Assembly (NCBI GenBank): GCA_015904045.1
Contig: JABMDG010000019.1
Coordinates: 1,952 to 28,632 of the forward strand
Origin: Nitrospira sp.
GTDB lineage: Bacteria > Nitrospirota > Nitrospiria > Nitrospirales > Nitrospiraceae
Reading direction: 5' to 3'
DNA length: 26,681 nt
The notes under the pieces: generated by a model
What the model was told of the DNA's origin: nothing
The model's input: the letters and a program-made list of their open reading frames with translations, nothing else
Databases searched by the model: none
Translations under genes and position numbers: made by a program
Part shown: positions 17,179 through 25,468 of the stretch, in pieces
Position numbering within the stretch: the stretch's first letter is position 1
How the letters are laid out: each line of letters starts with the position of its first letter

Positions 17179-18162
17179 CTACGGCGCCGGAGCGCCTGCT
17201 GCGGAAACCGGGTCGGGATCTGGCGACGGGATCGCCGGCTGTGTCTCGGATTTGAACGGCAAGTCCAGCAGCGCATAGGGATTCACGCGCGCACCGTTGA
17301 GTTTCACACCCCAATGGAGATGAGGTCCGGTCGCGCGTCCGGTGGCCCCCACTTTACCGATGATCTGTCCGGTTTTCACCGCCTCCCCGTCCTTTACCAA
17401 CACGTCGGACAGATGGAAGTACATTGAGTAGAACCCCAGGCCATGGTCCAGAAAGATGCCTTTGCCTGAGAACACATGATCGACGGTCAGCCGCACGACT
17501 CCGTCGTTTGTCGCCGCGACATCCGTGCCGGTCGGCGCTCCGATGTCTTCTCCGTTATGGGGATTGCGGGCTTGGCCGTTCATGATACGCACACTGCCGA
17601 AGATGCCGGTCCGTTTCCCGCTCACCGGCTCGACAAAACTGGGCTGCCACAGTCTGCTTTGGGAATCAGTTGCGAGGGCCTCTTTCACTTGCTCCTGCTC
17701 AGCCTTCCATCGGGCCAGGCTCTGCTCGTCGAGATCGACCTTGTCCTTGGGCAGTTTCAGGTGCTCGACATGAAATTTCTCTTTGACCACCTCGACACGG
17801 TAGGTGAGCGACCGGCTGTGTCCCGCGTTGGTGACCTGAATGGCCAATTCGTGCGTTCCCGGTTCATCTTGCAGATCGATGCCGAGCAATCCCACAAACC
17901 CTTTGGGCTCACCCGGTCTGGTCTCCGGGAACAACGGTACTGTTCGCCCCAAGAATGTTCCCTGCACACGGGCGGTGTCCTCATCCGTAGGAACCTTGAT
18001 TACGAGAATTTGGCCCTGCTTGCCGGTGTATTTCCCGTCGATACCGATGGCCGACCGTGAGCCTGAGAATCCATCGACCGGAAACGCGGCAGCCAGGAGA
18101 AACAACGCGAGACCGATCACCCTGCCCGGCTTGATCATTCTCAACTGACGATAGGGGGTCAT
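17179..18162 (-). CDS. Secreted M23-family (LytM) peptidoglycan metallopeptidase
   Basis: Predicted zinc peptidase acting on peptidoglycan cross-links in the periplasm, or a LytM-type regulator of amidases. From ATG 18162 it has 327 residues: a signal sequence (about 10-32, [21 protein letters not shown]), a beta-rich N-terminal domain to about 130, a charged helical linker, then the M23 domain with HNGEDIGAP (zinc His and Asp) and [12 protein letters not shown] (HxH). All zinc ligands of active M23 enzymes appear present, so catalysis is likely. The C-terminus is a Pro/Ala/Asp-rich tail. The ATG overlaps the pafA TGA (ATGA), so the two are co-translated. An in-frame ATG at 18240 would lie inside pafA and add 26 residues before the signal. 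Confidence 0.9.
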   Translation of the reverse strand: MTPYRQLRMIKPGRVIGLALFLLAAAFPVDGFSGSRSAIGIDGKYTGKQGQILVIKVPTDEDTARVQGTFLGRTVPLFPETRPGEPKGFVGLLGIDLQDEPGTHELAIQVTNAGHSRSLTYRVEVVKEKFHVEHLKLPKDKVDLDEQSLARWKAEQEQVKEALATDSQSRLWQPSFVEPVSGKRTGIFGSVRIMNGQARNPHNGEDIGAPTGTDVAATNDGVVRLTVDHVFSGKGIFLDHGLGFYSMYFHLSDVLVKDGEAVKTGQIIGKVGATGRATGPHLHWGVKLNGARVNPYALLDLPFKSETQPAIPSPDPDPVSAAGAPAP

Positions 18163-19553
18163 CGGTAAAATTTCCCTCCCGACATTTGCGATACCAATTC
18201 TTCGACCCGCCGATTGGACGCGCTGAAGGGATCCATGCACAGAATCGTTTCTTCCCAGTAGCCGTTCAGCTTCAGATAGGTCCAGTCCACCGTGTACGAG
18301 CGGTTCTTCGCCCTGGCGAACCGGATGAAGTCCCCACGGACCTTGGCCCTCGTCGTTTGTGGCGGTGTAAACATGGCCCGTTGGACCGCGTCCTCTTCCA
18401 CAATCCGCTCGATGAGTCCGCGGGATTCCATCAGATAGTAGAGCCCCCGCGTCCGCTTGACGTCATGAAATTGAAGATCGAGCAGGAACACCCGCGGGTC
18501 GTCCCACCCACAACCTTTCTTGTCCACGTAACTCTGGATCAGATGTCTCTTGGCCACCCAATCGATGTGATGCGTGAGCTGCATGGGGTCGTCTTCCAGT
18601 CTGGCCAGGACCGTCTCCCACTTGGCATAGACGTCATCGAGAATCGCCTCGTGCGCCTGCTGGTCCAGATACTCCTTGGCACGCTCCAGATACATCCGCT
18701 GGATTTCGATGGCCGTCAGCTGCCGGCCGTCGTCGAGCCGCACTTTCTTCTTGAGCGTCGGATCGCGCGCGATCTCGCGGATTGCCTTGACGGGATCTTC
18801 CAACTCCATCCCGTGCACCGTATAGCCCTCCTCGATCATCGACAGGACCAGCGCTGCCGTGCCCACCTTGAGATAGGTGGCAAACTCCGACATGTTGGAA
18901 TCGCCGACGATGATATGAAGGCGGCGATAGCGTTCGGCGTCGGCATGCGGCTCGTCGCGGGTGTTGATGATGCTGCGCGAGGAAGTGGTCGATGACGAGG
19001 TCTTTTCATGAATATGCTGGGCCCGCTGGGAAATGAAATATTGCGGCTTCCCGGAGACCTTGAGAACCTTCCCCGCCCCACTGAACACCTGACGCGTGAC
19101 GAAGAACGGGATCAGCTGCTCCGTGACTTTCCAGAAATCGACGTCGCGCCGCATCAGAAAATTTTCATGGCAGCCGTAGGTATTGCCCAGCGAATCCGTA
19201 TTGTTCTTGAAAATATAGATCTCGCCTGACAGCCCTTCCTCGCGAAGCCGCTCTTCCGCCGCCGGCAGGCAGGCTTCCAGCAGCCGCTCACCGGCCTTGT
19301 CATGGATCACGAGATCGAGAATGTTGTCACACTCCGGCGTGGAGTATTCCGGATGGCACCCGGTATCTTGATAGAATCGCGCCCCGTTGACCAGAAACGC
19401 GTTCGACGGCCAACTGTTCGGAATGAGGCCCTCGAAGATATACCCCAGTACCTTTTCCATCGGCAGATAGATTCGGCCGTTAGGCGAAAAGATCAGGCCG
19501 TACTCGTTCTCTAGGCCGAAGATGCGCTGTTTTATAGGACCTGGATACGTCAT
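18159..19553 (-). CDS. pafA: Pup--protein ligase PafA
   Basis: PafA attaches the small protein Pup (or its Nitrospirota counterpart, UBact) to lysines of target proteins, marking them for the bacterial proteasome. From ATG 19553 it has 464 residues, close to the mycobacterial enzyme. Visible landmarks are GLENEYG (13-19) with the nucleotide/metal Glu residues, [15 protein letters not shown] with the conserved Asp63, [54 protein letters not shown] and the C-terminal domain [15 protein letters not shown]...[10 protein letters not shown]. It lacks the long loop that marks the related depupylase Dop, and its CHEN motif is PafA-like. Its usual partners (dop, pup, prcBA, mpa) are not in the window. 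The M23 gene overlaps its stop. Confidence 0.93.
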   Translation of the reverse strand: MTYPGPIKQRIFGLENEYGLIFSPNGRIYLPMEKVLGYIFEGLIPNSWPSNAFLVNGARFYQDTGCHPEYSTPECDNILDLVIHDKAGERLLEACLPAAEERLREEGLSGEIYIFKNNTDSLGNTYGCHENFLMRRDVDFWKVTEQLIPFFVTRQVFSGAGKVLKVSGKPQYFISQRAQHIHEKTSSSTTSSRSIINTRDEPHADAERYRRLHIIVGDSNMSEFATYLKVGTAALVLSMIEEGYTVHGMELEDPVKAIREIARDPTLKKKVRLDDGRQLTAIEIQRMYLERAKEYLDQQAHEAILDDVYAKWETVLARLEDDPMQLTHHIDWVAKRHLIQSYVDKKGCGWDDPRVFLLDLQFHDVKRTRGLYYLMESRGLIERIVEEDAVQRAMFTPPQTTRAKVRGDFIRFARAKNRSYTVDWTYLKLNGYWEETILCMDPFSASNRRVEELVSQMSGGKFYR

Positions 19554-20372
19554 GGGCCAAGCCTTGCGGCTGATCTTCGCACCCACCCCTTCCGGGAAAA
19601 CGCGCGGAAGATTTTCAGTGATTCCTCCTCCCGTAATGTGGGCGATGCCTTTGATCGGGAAATCCTGAATGAGAGACAGAATCTGCTTCGCATAAATTCT
19701 GGTCGGTGCGAGCAGCACCTCGCCCAAGGGACCATCAAGCTCCGGCAGCCGACTCGCAACTGTCAACTTTGCCTGGTCAAACAACACACGGCGCGCAAGC
19801 GAATAGCCGTTGCTGTGCAGTCCGGTCGACGCCAGCCCGATGATGGCATCGCCGGGCTTGATCGTTTTGCCATCGACGATCTTCGCCTTTTCAACCACAC
19901 CGACGGCAAACCCAGCCAGATCGTACTCGCCGTCCGCATACATCGACGGCATCTCTGCCGTTTCCCCACCGATCAATGCACATCCGGCCTGGCGGCAGCC
20001 TTGCGCAATGCCTTGCACCACCTCCTGCGCCTTGGCAACGGACAATTTTCCGGTTGCAAAGTAGTCGAGAAAAAACAGCGGCTCGGCACCGCTCACCGCG
20101 ATATCGTTGACACACATGGCGACAAGATCGATGCCGACTGTGTCGTGCCGATCCATCATGAAGGCGATCTTCAGCTTGGTCCCGACCCCGTCTGTACCAG
20201 ACACCAACACGGGCTCTTTGTACCGATCGGACCGCAGTCCGAACAGCCCGCCGAACCCGCCCAGCTCAGTGAGGACCTCCGGGCGAAAGGTCGACCGCAC
20301 CAGCGGCTTGATGCGGTCGACAAACTCATCCCCTGCCTCGATATCCACACCAGCATCACGATAGGTCGTCAT
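18159..20372 (-). CDS. In-frame PurM (N-terminal part)-PafA fusion frame
   Basis: One uninterrupted 737-codon frame from ATG 20372. Codons 1-273 encode AIR synthetase PurM and codons 274-737 a complete Pup ligase. The join reads [10 protein letters not shown] followed by MTYPGPIKQ. The first part belongs to purM just after [15 protein letters not shown]; the second is the natural N-terminus of PafA. About 70 C-terminal PurM residues, the rest of its second domain, are missing with no remnant in another frame. Either a 737-residue fusion is made, or PafA is translated from its own ATG at 19553, where AAGG lies 8 nt upstream. I know no role linking the two enzymes. A deletion or assembly join is possible. 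The sequence shows the frame directly; its product is inference. Confidence 0.7.
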   Translation of the reverse strand: MTTYRDAGVDIEAGDEFVDRIKPLVRSTFRPEVLTELGGFGGLFGLRSDRYKEPVLVSGTDGVGTKLKIAFMMDRHDTVGIDLVAMCVNDIAVSGAEPLFFLDYFATGKLSVAKAQEVVQGIAQGCRQAGCALIGGETAEMPSMYADGEYDLAGFAVGVVEKAKIVDGKTIKPGDAIIGLASTGLHSNGYSLARRVLFDQAKLTVASRLPELDGPLGEVLLAPTRIYAKQILSLIQDFPIKGIAHITGGGITENLPRVFPEGVGAKISRKAWPMTYPGPIKQRIFGLENEYGLIFSPNGRIYLPMEKVLGYIFEGLIPNSWPSNAFLVNGARFYQDTGCHPEYSTPECDNILDLVIHDKAGERLLEACLPAAEERLREEGLSGEIYIFKNNTDSLGNTYGCHENFLMRRDVDFWKVTEQLIPFFVTRQVFSGAGKVLKVSGKPQYFISQRAQHIHEKTSSSTTSSRSIINTRDEPHADAERYRRLHIIVGDSNMSEFATYLKVGTAALVLSMIEEGYTVHGMELEDPVKAIREIARDPTLKKKVRLDDGRQLTAIEIQRMYLERAKEYLDQQAHEAILDDVYAKWETVLARLEDDPMQLTHHIDWVAKRHLIQSYVDKKGCGWDDPRVFLLDLQFHDVKRTRGLYYLMESRGLIERIVEEDAVQRAMFTPPQTTRAKVRGDFIRFARAKNRSYTVDWTYLKLNGYWEETILCMDPFSASNRRVEELVSQMSGGKFYR
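19554..20372 (-). pseudogene. purM: 3'-truncated phosphoribosylformylglycinamidine cyclo-ligase (PurM)
   Basis: PurM closes the imidazole ring of AIR in purine synthesis. The first 273 residues are well kept: [15 protein letters not shown] (4-18), [15 protein letters not shown] (57-71), [48 protein letters not shown] and the late [12 protein letters not shown] full enzyme has about 345 residues, so the final part of the AIRS C-terminal domain is absent and activity is doubtful unless the fused PafA restores the fold. There are no stops or frameshifts in the kept part, so the loss is recent or the join is artificial. Another purM may exist elsewhere. An RBS is lacking. Confidence 0.7.
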
Positions 20373-20381
20373 AGGGGCGGT

Positions 20382-20411
20382 ATCTTAGAGGAGGGTTGTA
20401 GCAAGGGTCAA
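20382..20411 (-). promoter_or_regulatory. Promoter upstream of purM-pafA, near-leaderless
   Basis: The minus strand reads TTGACC (20411-20406), an 18-bp spacer and TAAGAT (20387-20382). Only 9 nt separate the -10 from the ATG at 20372, so the message would begin 1-3 nt before the start codon. No Shine-Dalgarno sequence is present. Confidence 0.5.
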
Positions 20412-20581
20412 CGCAGTGAAAGGACTATCCAAGTCTACTTCTCTTTTCACGATATGGGGTGGCGGGCCGTTTCTTACTGCGCGCATCCGCCGAGCACATC
20501 GTTTCCCGACAGCAACTAATCAGATGATCAGATGTGCGCGGCGGGCGAGCACGGAAGTTACCGGACCGCTTCCGCTTCCCC

Positions 20582-21976
20582 TCATCCCTCCGGCCGCATC
20601 TCCACATCCAGCAGCTTGATTTTCCGATGCAGATGACTGCGTTCAATCTTTAAATCCTCTGCGGTTCGCGAGATATTCCAATGGTGATCGCGCAACTTGC
20701 GGCCGATGTACTCCTTTTCAAACGCATTCCGCGCGTCTCGCAGCGAATCGTAGGATTTCGCCAGAAGCGGGATGGTGGCGGATGGAGTCCCGGCATTGGC
20801 CGGTCCTGCCGTGCGCCCTTGCAGCGCCATCGCCGCCTGCGCTTCATCAATCACCGGACCCGGCACCATGATCATCAACCGTTCGATCAGATTTCGCAGT
20901 TCTCGGATGTTGCCGGGCCACTCATAGTGTTGCAGCACCCCCAGCGCCTCAGGCGACACCTCCTTCATTCGCAACCCCTGTTCTTGGACATGCAGCTTCA
21001 TAAAATGCTGCACCAAAGCCGGAATATCCTCCCGCCGTTCCCTCAACGGCGGAACCACGATCGGCACGACATTGAGGCGGTAGAACAAGTCCTCGCGAAA
21101 GTGCCCTCGGCCGATTTCTTTTTCCAAGTCTTTGTTCGACGCCGCCAGGACCCGCACGTCCACCTTCATCAATTTGGTGCCGCCGACTCGGGTGAACTGT
21201 TGCTCCTGCAACGCCCGCAACACCTTGGCCTGCGTATTGAGACTCATATCGCCTATTTCATCGAGAAAGAGTGTGCCCCCGTCTGCCTGTTCGAACTGTC
21301 CTCGCTTCATCGCGGTCGCACCGGTGAATGACCCTTTTTCGTGGCCGAACAGTTCGCTTTCAATCAGCGTTTCAGGAATCGCGGCACAGTTGACGGCTAC
21401 AAACGGATGCTCGGCCCTGGGGCTGTGCAAGTGGATGGCACGGGCAACCAGCTCCTTCCCGGTGCCGTTTTCTCCCCCGATGAGCACCCGGCTGTTCGTG
21501 GGACCGGCTGTCTCGATTAATTGCCGCATCCGCTGCATCGCCGGCGATTGCCCGATAAGCTCGAATTTCTGCTGTACCTTCGTCCGCAGAGCCCGGTTCT
21601 CCTGCTCCAATCGGTACTGCGTCAGGGCATGTTTGACACGCAGCGTCACGTTTTCCAGCGACAGCGGCTTCTCGATGTAATCATAGGCCCCCAACTTGAT
21701 GGCCTTTACCGCCGTCTCGATGGACCCGTGGCCGGACATCATCATGACTTGCGTCGTCGGCACAAACTCTTTCACCCGGCGGAGCGTCTCCAAGCCGTCC
21801 ATCTCCGGCATCCAGATATCCAAAATCATCAAATCCGGCGGATCAGTACCGTAAATCTTCAACGCGTCCTGTCCGCTGGACGCCACCGCTACCTGATAGC
21901 CCTCATCTTCGAGAATACTGCGCAGCGAGGTGCGGATCGCCTCCTCATCATCCACGATCAAAATCGATGCCGACAT
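20582..21976 (-). CDS. Sigma-54-dependent response regulator, NtrX/NtrC family
   Basis: Cytoplasmic regulator of 464 residues in three parts. The receiver domain (1-120) has acidic residues Asp9-Asp10 and phospho-acceptor Asp53 (LMILDIWMPEMDG). The AAA+ sigma-54 interaction domain (about 140-375) has Walker A GGENGTGKE (167-175), ESELFGHEKG with GSFTGA at 215-220, and GGTLFLDEIGDM. A Fis-type helix-turn-helix (about 415-464) ends the protein. It should activate sigma-54 promoters when phosphorylated by the kinase encoded just upstream. The GAFTGA loop has Ser at position 2, which still leaves the FTGA core. AAAGGGGGAGA precedes the ATG. The kinase gene ends 98 bp away, with a heptamer repeat between. 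NtrX is the closest name, by pairing with an NtrY-like kinase; its targets cannot be read here. Confidence 0.9.
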   Translation of the reverse strand: MSASILIVDDEEAIRTSLRSILEDEGYQVAVASSGQDALKIYGTDPPDLMILDIWMPEMDGLETLRRVKEFVPTTQVMMMSGHGSIETAVKAIKLGAYDYIEKPLSLENVTLRVKHALTQYRLEQENRALRTKVQQKFELIGQSPAMQRMRQLIETAGPTNSRVLIGGENGTGKELVARAIHLHSPRAEHPFVAVNCAAIPETLIESELFGHEKGSFTGATAMKRGQFEQADGGTLFLDEIGDMSLNTQAKVLRALQEQQFTRVGGTKLMKVDVRVLAASNKDLEKEIGRGHFREDLFYRLNVVPIVVPPLRERREDIPALVQHFMKLHVQEQGLRMKEVSPEALGVLQHYEWPGNIRELRNLIERLMIMVPGPVIDEAQAAMALQGRTAGPANAGTPSATIPLLAKSYDSLRDARNAFEKEYIGRKLRDHHWNISRTAEDLKIERSHLHRKIKLLDVEMRPEG

Positions 21977-21990
21977 GTCTCCCCCTTTAA

Positions 21991-22064
21991 CACGTCACCC
22001 GTCAATCGTCACACGCGGACCGAGTTGTCCTCAGTTCCACGCTTGACCATTGACGAATGACGAC
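21991..22064. repeat. Inverted pair of triple TGACNNN heptamers between kinase and regulator genes
   Basis: On the minus strand TGACGAT, TGACGGG and TGACGTG are contiguous (22011-21991). On the plus strand TGACCAT, TGACGAA and TGACGAC are contiguous (22044-22064). The two triplets face each other across 32 bp and could pair imperfectly. They fill most of the 98-bp gap between the two-component genes. Confidence 0.6.
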
Positions 22065-22074
22065 CGACTTCCGG

Positions 22075-24408
22075 CTAGACCGGCAAATCGAACGTAAACA
22101 CCGCCCCCTTGGGATGGTTGTTCCCAGCCTGAATCTGACCGTCATGGTCCGTAATGATCCGGCGTACGATCGCCAGTCCCAACCCGGTACCGGTCTTCTT
22201 CCTAGTGAAGTAGGGGACGAACAACCGCTCCTGATCTTCCGGCGCGATGCCGGATCCTTCATCCGCCACCGTCACCACCGCCCGCTTGCGCTTCGTATCG
22301 TATTTCGTCGTGACCCAAAGCCGGCCTTTTTGATTCATGGCCTGAATGGCATTGTCGAACAAATTGACGAACACGCGCTTCAACTGCTCACGGTCGAAAT
22401 TGAGCGGCGGGAGGTCCTGATCAAGATCGAGTATCAGATCGATGTCCTTTTGCGCTGCCCGATACAACGCCGCCACGTCGCGCATCACATCGTGAAGATG
22501 CTGCCGAGTCATCTGAGGCGCGGGCAATCGCGCGAACTTCGTGAACTCATCCAACATCTGCTTGAGGCTGCCGACTTCGTTGATAATGACATTCGTGGCC
22601 TCGTCGAACACCCGGTCGAGATCCGGCGACTTCTCGAAAAACTTCTTGCGCAGCCGCTGAGCCGACAATTGAATGGGGGTCAGCGGGTTCTTGATTTCGT
22701 GCGCCACGCGCCTGGCAACTTCCTGCCACGCCGCGACCTTCTGCGCCTTAATTAACTCCGTCAGGTCTTCGAACACCAGCACAAACCCCAAATCCTTGTT
22801 CGCCTCGTCCTTCATGCGCGACCCATTCAAGCCGATCGTGATGAGTTTGCCCTGGACCTCCAATTGCCCTTCCAACGCCAGGTCATCACGGCCGTCGGCT
22901 CGCATGCGGTCATAGGCGGTTTGGAACAAGTCGAGGCCGAACTCCTTGAACACCTCATTGGCCGGGCGCCCCCGCAACCAGTCGACCGGCAACCCGAGAA
23001 TACGCTCCCCCGACGGATTAAAAGTCGAAATCACACCGCTCCGATCGATCGACAGTAGCCCGGCGGCGATCGTGGCCACAACCGTCTCGATATACGCCCG
23101 GCGGCGATCGAGTTCGGCATTGGTCTGCTGAAGCGTAAGATTGGTTTCCTCCAGCTTCGATTTACTCCCTTGCAGATCCTGTGTCATTCGGTTGAACGAG
23201 TCGATCAAGGTCCCGATTTCATCGGTCGCCTGCGCGTCGATATGCACCGTAAGATCCCCCTGAGCGACCGCCTCCGTCGCCTCCGCCAGCCGCTGAATCG
23301 GCACCGTGATGCCTCGCGCCACGTAGAACCCGAACCAGGTGGCGCTGAAGAGAATCATGACCGTCACAATGGCGATCACCAAGTACGCGCCGGCTTTGAT
23401 CGGATTTTTCATCTCTTTGATCTGCTTGTACTCCGTGTACTGGCGGGTAATCCCTTCCATTTTCGTCAACAGCGACTCGGAGACATAGGTTTCAACAACG
23501 ACGACTCCCGCCAATTCATCGGTTTTCGCGCTGGAGAAAACCGGAATGGCGGCCCGCACCAGACGCCCGGACTGCGCTTCCTGGACCGAGGTGAATTCCT
23601 GTTTGCCATTGATGACCTGCAGGACGAGTTGGCTGACCGGCAAATCCAGCACACTCGACGGCACAGTGGCATCAAGCGCCCTCGTCAACGTTTCCATTTT
23701 GTTCGAAAAGACCTCGATGCCGGCGACACCATACTCCATGCGCTTGCGGGCCATCGCGGCGATCAGCAGATCGCGCTGCTCCTGAGCCAGCAGATCTTCG
23801 CGAAACAGCTCCCGTCCGATCGCCCGCGCGCTGTTGACCGCCAGCGCAATATGCCCCGCATGCTGGAGACTCGCCACCTCGGAAGAATCTTTCATCACGT
23901 TCTCGATCTGCTCGCTGAACCACACATCAACGGCCTTATTGAGAAATCCGCTCGCCACGATCGCCAGCAGCACCGTTGGAATCAACGAAAACCCGATGAA
24001 CGCCGCGATGAGCTTGGTGCGAAAACCCGATCCGACCAGCTGGTGCCGCCGCTCGAAATACGCCTTGATCAAGTTGCGCGATAACAGCAGGGTCAGGACG
24101 ACGAGCCCGATCAAGTCGAGATTGACCAGCAGCAACACGACCGCATAGCTCGTCGTCGGCAGGAGCGAGCCCTTCTCCTCACCGCCCGGCACCGCCATCT
24201 GCGAGTAGTACCACGTCAGCGCCAAGCAGGGGATCAAGAGGATCAGGACGATCCAGACTGGACGGAGATGGGGTTTCTTCCGCTCGGGTTCGTGTTTCGA
24301 ATCAGGCGCCGCCAGACGCGCTTTCGCCCCGCCAGCAACGATCTGGGGATTACCGGCCTTCATGGAAGCCGTGCCCGACCCGTAATGCGACTGACCAGAA
24401 TCCGGCAT
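22075..24408 (-). CDS. NtrY-like sensor histidine kinase
   Basis: Inner-membrane sensor of 777 residues from ATG 24408. I prefer that start because GGAGAGG lies 8 nt upstream, while the longer frame opens at a GTG (24447) at the predicted transcription start. The order is: disordered N-terminus, hydrophobic segments at about 51-69, 84-112 and 131-155, an extracytoplasmic sensor region to about 335, another membrane helix (340-365), HAMP, PAS, HisKA with VAHEIKNPLTPIQL (phospho-acceptor His570), and an ATPase domain with NLFDNAIQAM, DEGSGIAP and KKTGTGLGLAI. This is the NtrY layout; NtrY/NtrX pairs act in nitrogen, redox or envelope control. It is the likely partner of the regulator encoded next. 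The ligand is not evident. Confidence 0.9.
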   Translation of the reverse strand: MPDSGQSHYGSGTASMKAGNPQIVAGGAKARLAAPDSKHEPERKKPHLRPVWIVLILLIPCLALTWYYSQMAVPGGEEKGSLLPTTSYAVVLLLVNLDLIGLVVLTLLLSRNLIKAYFERRHQLVGSGFRTKLIAAFIGFSLIPTVLLAIVASGFLNKAVDVWFSEQIENVMKDSSEVASLQHAGHIALAVNSARAIGRELFREDLLAQEQRDLLIAAMARKRMEYGVAGIEVFSNKMETLTRALDATVPSSVLDLPVSQLVLQVINGKQEFTSVQEAQSGRLVRAAIPVFSSAKTDELAGVVVVETYVSESLLTKMEGITRQYTEYKQIKEMKNPIKAGAYLVIAIVTVMILFSATWFGFYVARGITVPIQRLAEATEAVAQGDLTVHIDAQATDEIGTLIDSFNRMTQDLQGSKSKLEETNLTLQQTNAELDRRRAYIETVVATIAAGLLSIDRSGVISTFNPSGERILGLPVDWLRGRPANEVFKEFGLDLFQTAYDRMRADGRDDLALEGQLEVQGKLITIGLNGSRMKDEANKDLGFVLVFEDLTELIKAQKVAAWQEVARRVAHEIKNPLTPIQLSAQRLRKKFFEKSPDLDRVFDEATNVIINEVGSLKQMLDEFTKFARLPAPQMTRQHLHDVMRDVAALYRAAQKDIDLILDLDQDLPPLNFDREQLKRVFVNLFDNAIQAMNQKGRLWVTTKYDTKRKRAVVTVADEGSGIAPEDQERLFVPYFTRKKTGTGLGLAIVRRIITDHDGQIQAGNNHPKGAVFTFDLPV

Positions 24409-24416
24409 ACGAACGG

Positions 24417-24423
24417 CCTCTCC
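24417..24423 (-). promoter_or_regulatory. Ribosome binding site deciding the kinase start
   Basis: GGAGAGG (minus strand), 8 nt before ATG 24408. It supports that start over the in-frame GTG at 24447, which has no such site. Confidence 0.7.
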
Positions 24424-24455
24424 GGACCATCGGTCCTGCACAGACACCAGAGCAC

Positions 24456-24483
24456 ACTATAGCGGAATTACGAGCAGTCTCAA
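24456..24483 (-). promoter_or_regulatory. Sigma-70-type promoter for the two-component operon
   Basis: The minus strand reads TTGAGA (24483-24478), a 16-bp spacer and TATAGT (24461-24456). Transcription would begin near 24449 with a leader of about 40 nt before the ATG at 24408. Confidence 0.6.
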
Positions 24484-24557
24484 AGCCCACCGGACAATCA
24501 AATCGTCATGGACAAGGGTTGGATCAGGGTCCGTCCGACGGGAGAGGAACTCGACGT

Positions 24558-24953
24558 CTATTTCGGCGAGGCGAGAGTGACATACTTCATGCGGAGCGCA
24601 TAGAGCATGTCGCGCAAGACCGTCTGCTCTTCAGAGGTCAGATTGCCCTTCGTCTTGTCTTCCAAGACCGACAGCAGATCGATGATTTCTTTGGCTTGCG
24701 GCAGGTTGACCGGTATTGGCGTCTGCTGCGGGTCCAGTTGCTCCCCCATCAACATCATCGAAGAACTGCCCAAAGAAATAACGAAGGATGAAAAGGTAAC
24801 AGGGATTCCCGAACCGTGGGATGAGTCAGCGGGTACCGCCTGTTGACGGGGCTGCGCCTCCGACGTGGCAGACGAGGGAGTGGATGGACGGTCGGATCCA
24901 CTTCCGCCCCGCCGATCCCGAACGACAAATCCTTCTTCCTGTTCTGTTCCCAC
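24558..24953 (-). CDS. DUF1844 protein
   Basis: 131 residues. The C-terminal two thirds matches the DUF1844 family: TFSSFVISLGSSSMMLMGE (about 53-71), VNLPQAKEIIDLLSVLEDKTKGNLTSEE in two helices, and LRDMLYALRMKYV. The function of the family is unknown; it is a small conserved, probably cytoplasmic helical protein. The N-terminal 50 residues are Ser/Gln/Pro-rich and probably disordered. The frame opens at GTG 24953, where GGGGAAAGG lies a few bases upstream. The next in-frame ATG is inside the conserved domain. It lies 75 bp upstream of the kinase promoter on the same strand but is probably a separate unit. Confidence 0.82.
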   Translation of the reverse strand: MGTEQEEGFVVRDRRGGSGSDRPSTPSSATSEAQPRQQAVPADSSHGSGIPVTFSSFVISLGSSSMMLMGEQLDPQQTPIPVNLPQAKEIIDLLSVLEDKTKGNLTSEEQTVLRDMLYALRMKYVTLASPK

Positions 24954-25004
24954 AGGCCTTTCCCCGCTCCAGATGCTGGACTCTCTCCTGGCGCTAGGGA
25001 ACTG

Positions 25005-25037
25005 GGGGAAGTGATGTGGCCATCACTTCCCCTTTTT
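25005..25037 (+). terminator. Isolated intrinsic terminator reading plus strand
   Basis: A perfect 12-bp stem (GGGGAAGTGATG, 25005-25016, with CATCACTTCCCC, 25021-25032) has a 4-nt TGGC loop and is followed by TTTTT (25033-25037). This is a textbook Rho-independent terminator for plus-strand transcription, yet no plus-strand gene ends upstream. Read on the minus strand there is no U tract after it. Confidence 0.75.
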
Positions 25038-25040
25038 ATT

Positions 25041-25323
25041 GCCGCGCCGTCTCTTCGTTGTTATGACCTCAGCTTGCCGGTCGCTCTGTTCTCTTTTACC
25101 TTCTTCGCATGAGGTGTGCTGTGCCGGCGTAACCGGTTGCATCCAGGCACCTTCGCCGATTCCATTCCAATAGAAGGCTGGTTGGTGAAGATGAGCTCTC
25201 GTCTGAGAGGTAGGTCCTCTCGGGTGCGTGAGTCTATCGGAGACGTTGCCGAGGAAGTGTTCGATCGGACAGCGACTTGTGTGATGTGGTGTGGAATTCG
25301 AAAAGGTTAAGGATGTGAGATGG
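25041..25323. other. Intergenic stretch without recognised gene
   Basis: No convincing gene is seen. A plus-strand frame ending near 25310, with an internal ATG at 25191, has no good ribosome site and no family-like sequence. The stretch lies between the plus-strand terminator and the hairpin of the micro-gene. Confidence 0.4.
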
Positions 25324-25353
25324 TGAGGAGGCGCCGTGACCGACGCCTCCTCA
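25324..25353 (-). terminator. Hairpin downstream of the micro-gene
   Basis: A perfect 10-bp inverted repeat (TGAGGAGGCG, 25324-25333; CGCCTCCTCA, 25344-25353) with a 10-nt loop starts 8 nt after the micro-gene stop. A T-rich run follows about 20 nt later on the minus strand rather than directly, so termination may be imperfect or assisted. Confidence 0.55.
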
Positions 25354-25361
25354 TGGCGCGA

Positions 25362-25418
25362 CTACTTCTTCTTCGCCGCCTTCTTTGCAGGCTTCTTTGC
25401 TGCTTTCTTCGTTGCCAT
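25362..25418 (-). CDS. 18-residue Lys/Ala-rich micro-protein, histone-H1-like tail
   Basis: The frame encodes MATKKAAKKPAKKAAKKK and then TAG. It is too short for normal gene finders, but three signals frame it: a GGAG ribosome site 5 nt before the ATG within AAGGGGGGTGGAG, a promoter at 25469-25497, and a hairpin directly after the stop. The peptide is a tandem of Lys-Lys/Ala-Ala/Pro units like the basic tails of bacterial H1-like nucleoid proteins, and would bind nucleic acid without sequence preference. It may be a stand-alone micro-protein or the shortened remnant of a longer H1-like gene; no frame continues the motif after the stop. The longer frame from 25637 on the same strand shows nothing protein-like before this ATG. 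Confidence 0.6.
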   Translation of the reverse strand: MATKKAAKKPAKKAAKKK

Positions 25419-25468
25419 GAGTACTCCACCCCCCTTCGATTTCAAAAATTGTGATCGCTTATGTGTGT

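Noticed and set aside
25191..25310. Small plus-strand ORF with RGRSSRVRESIG
   Set aside because: No ribosome site at good spacing, no promoter and no family-like sequence; it may be chance.
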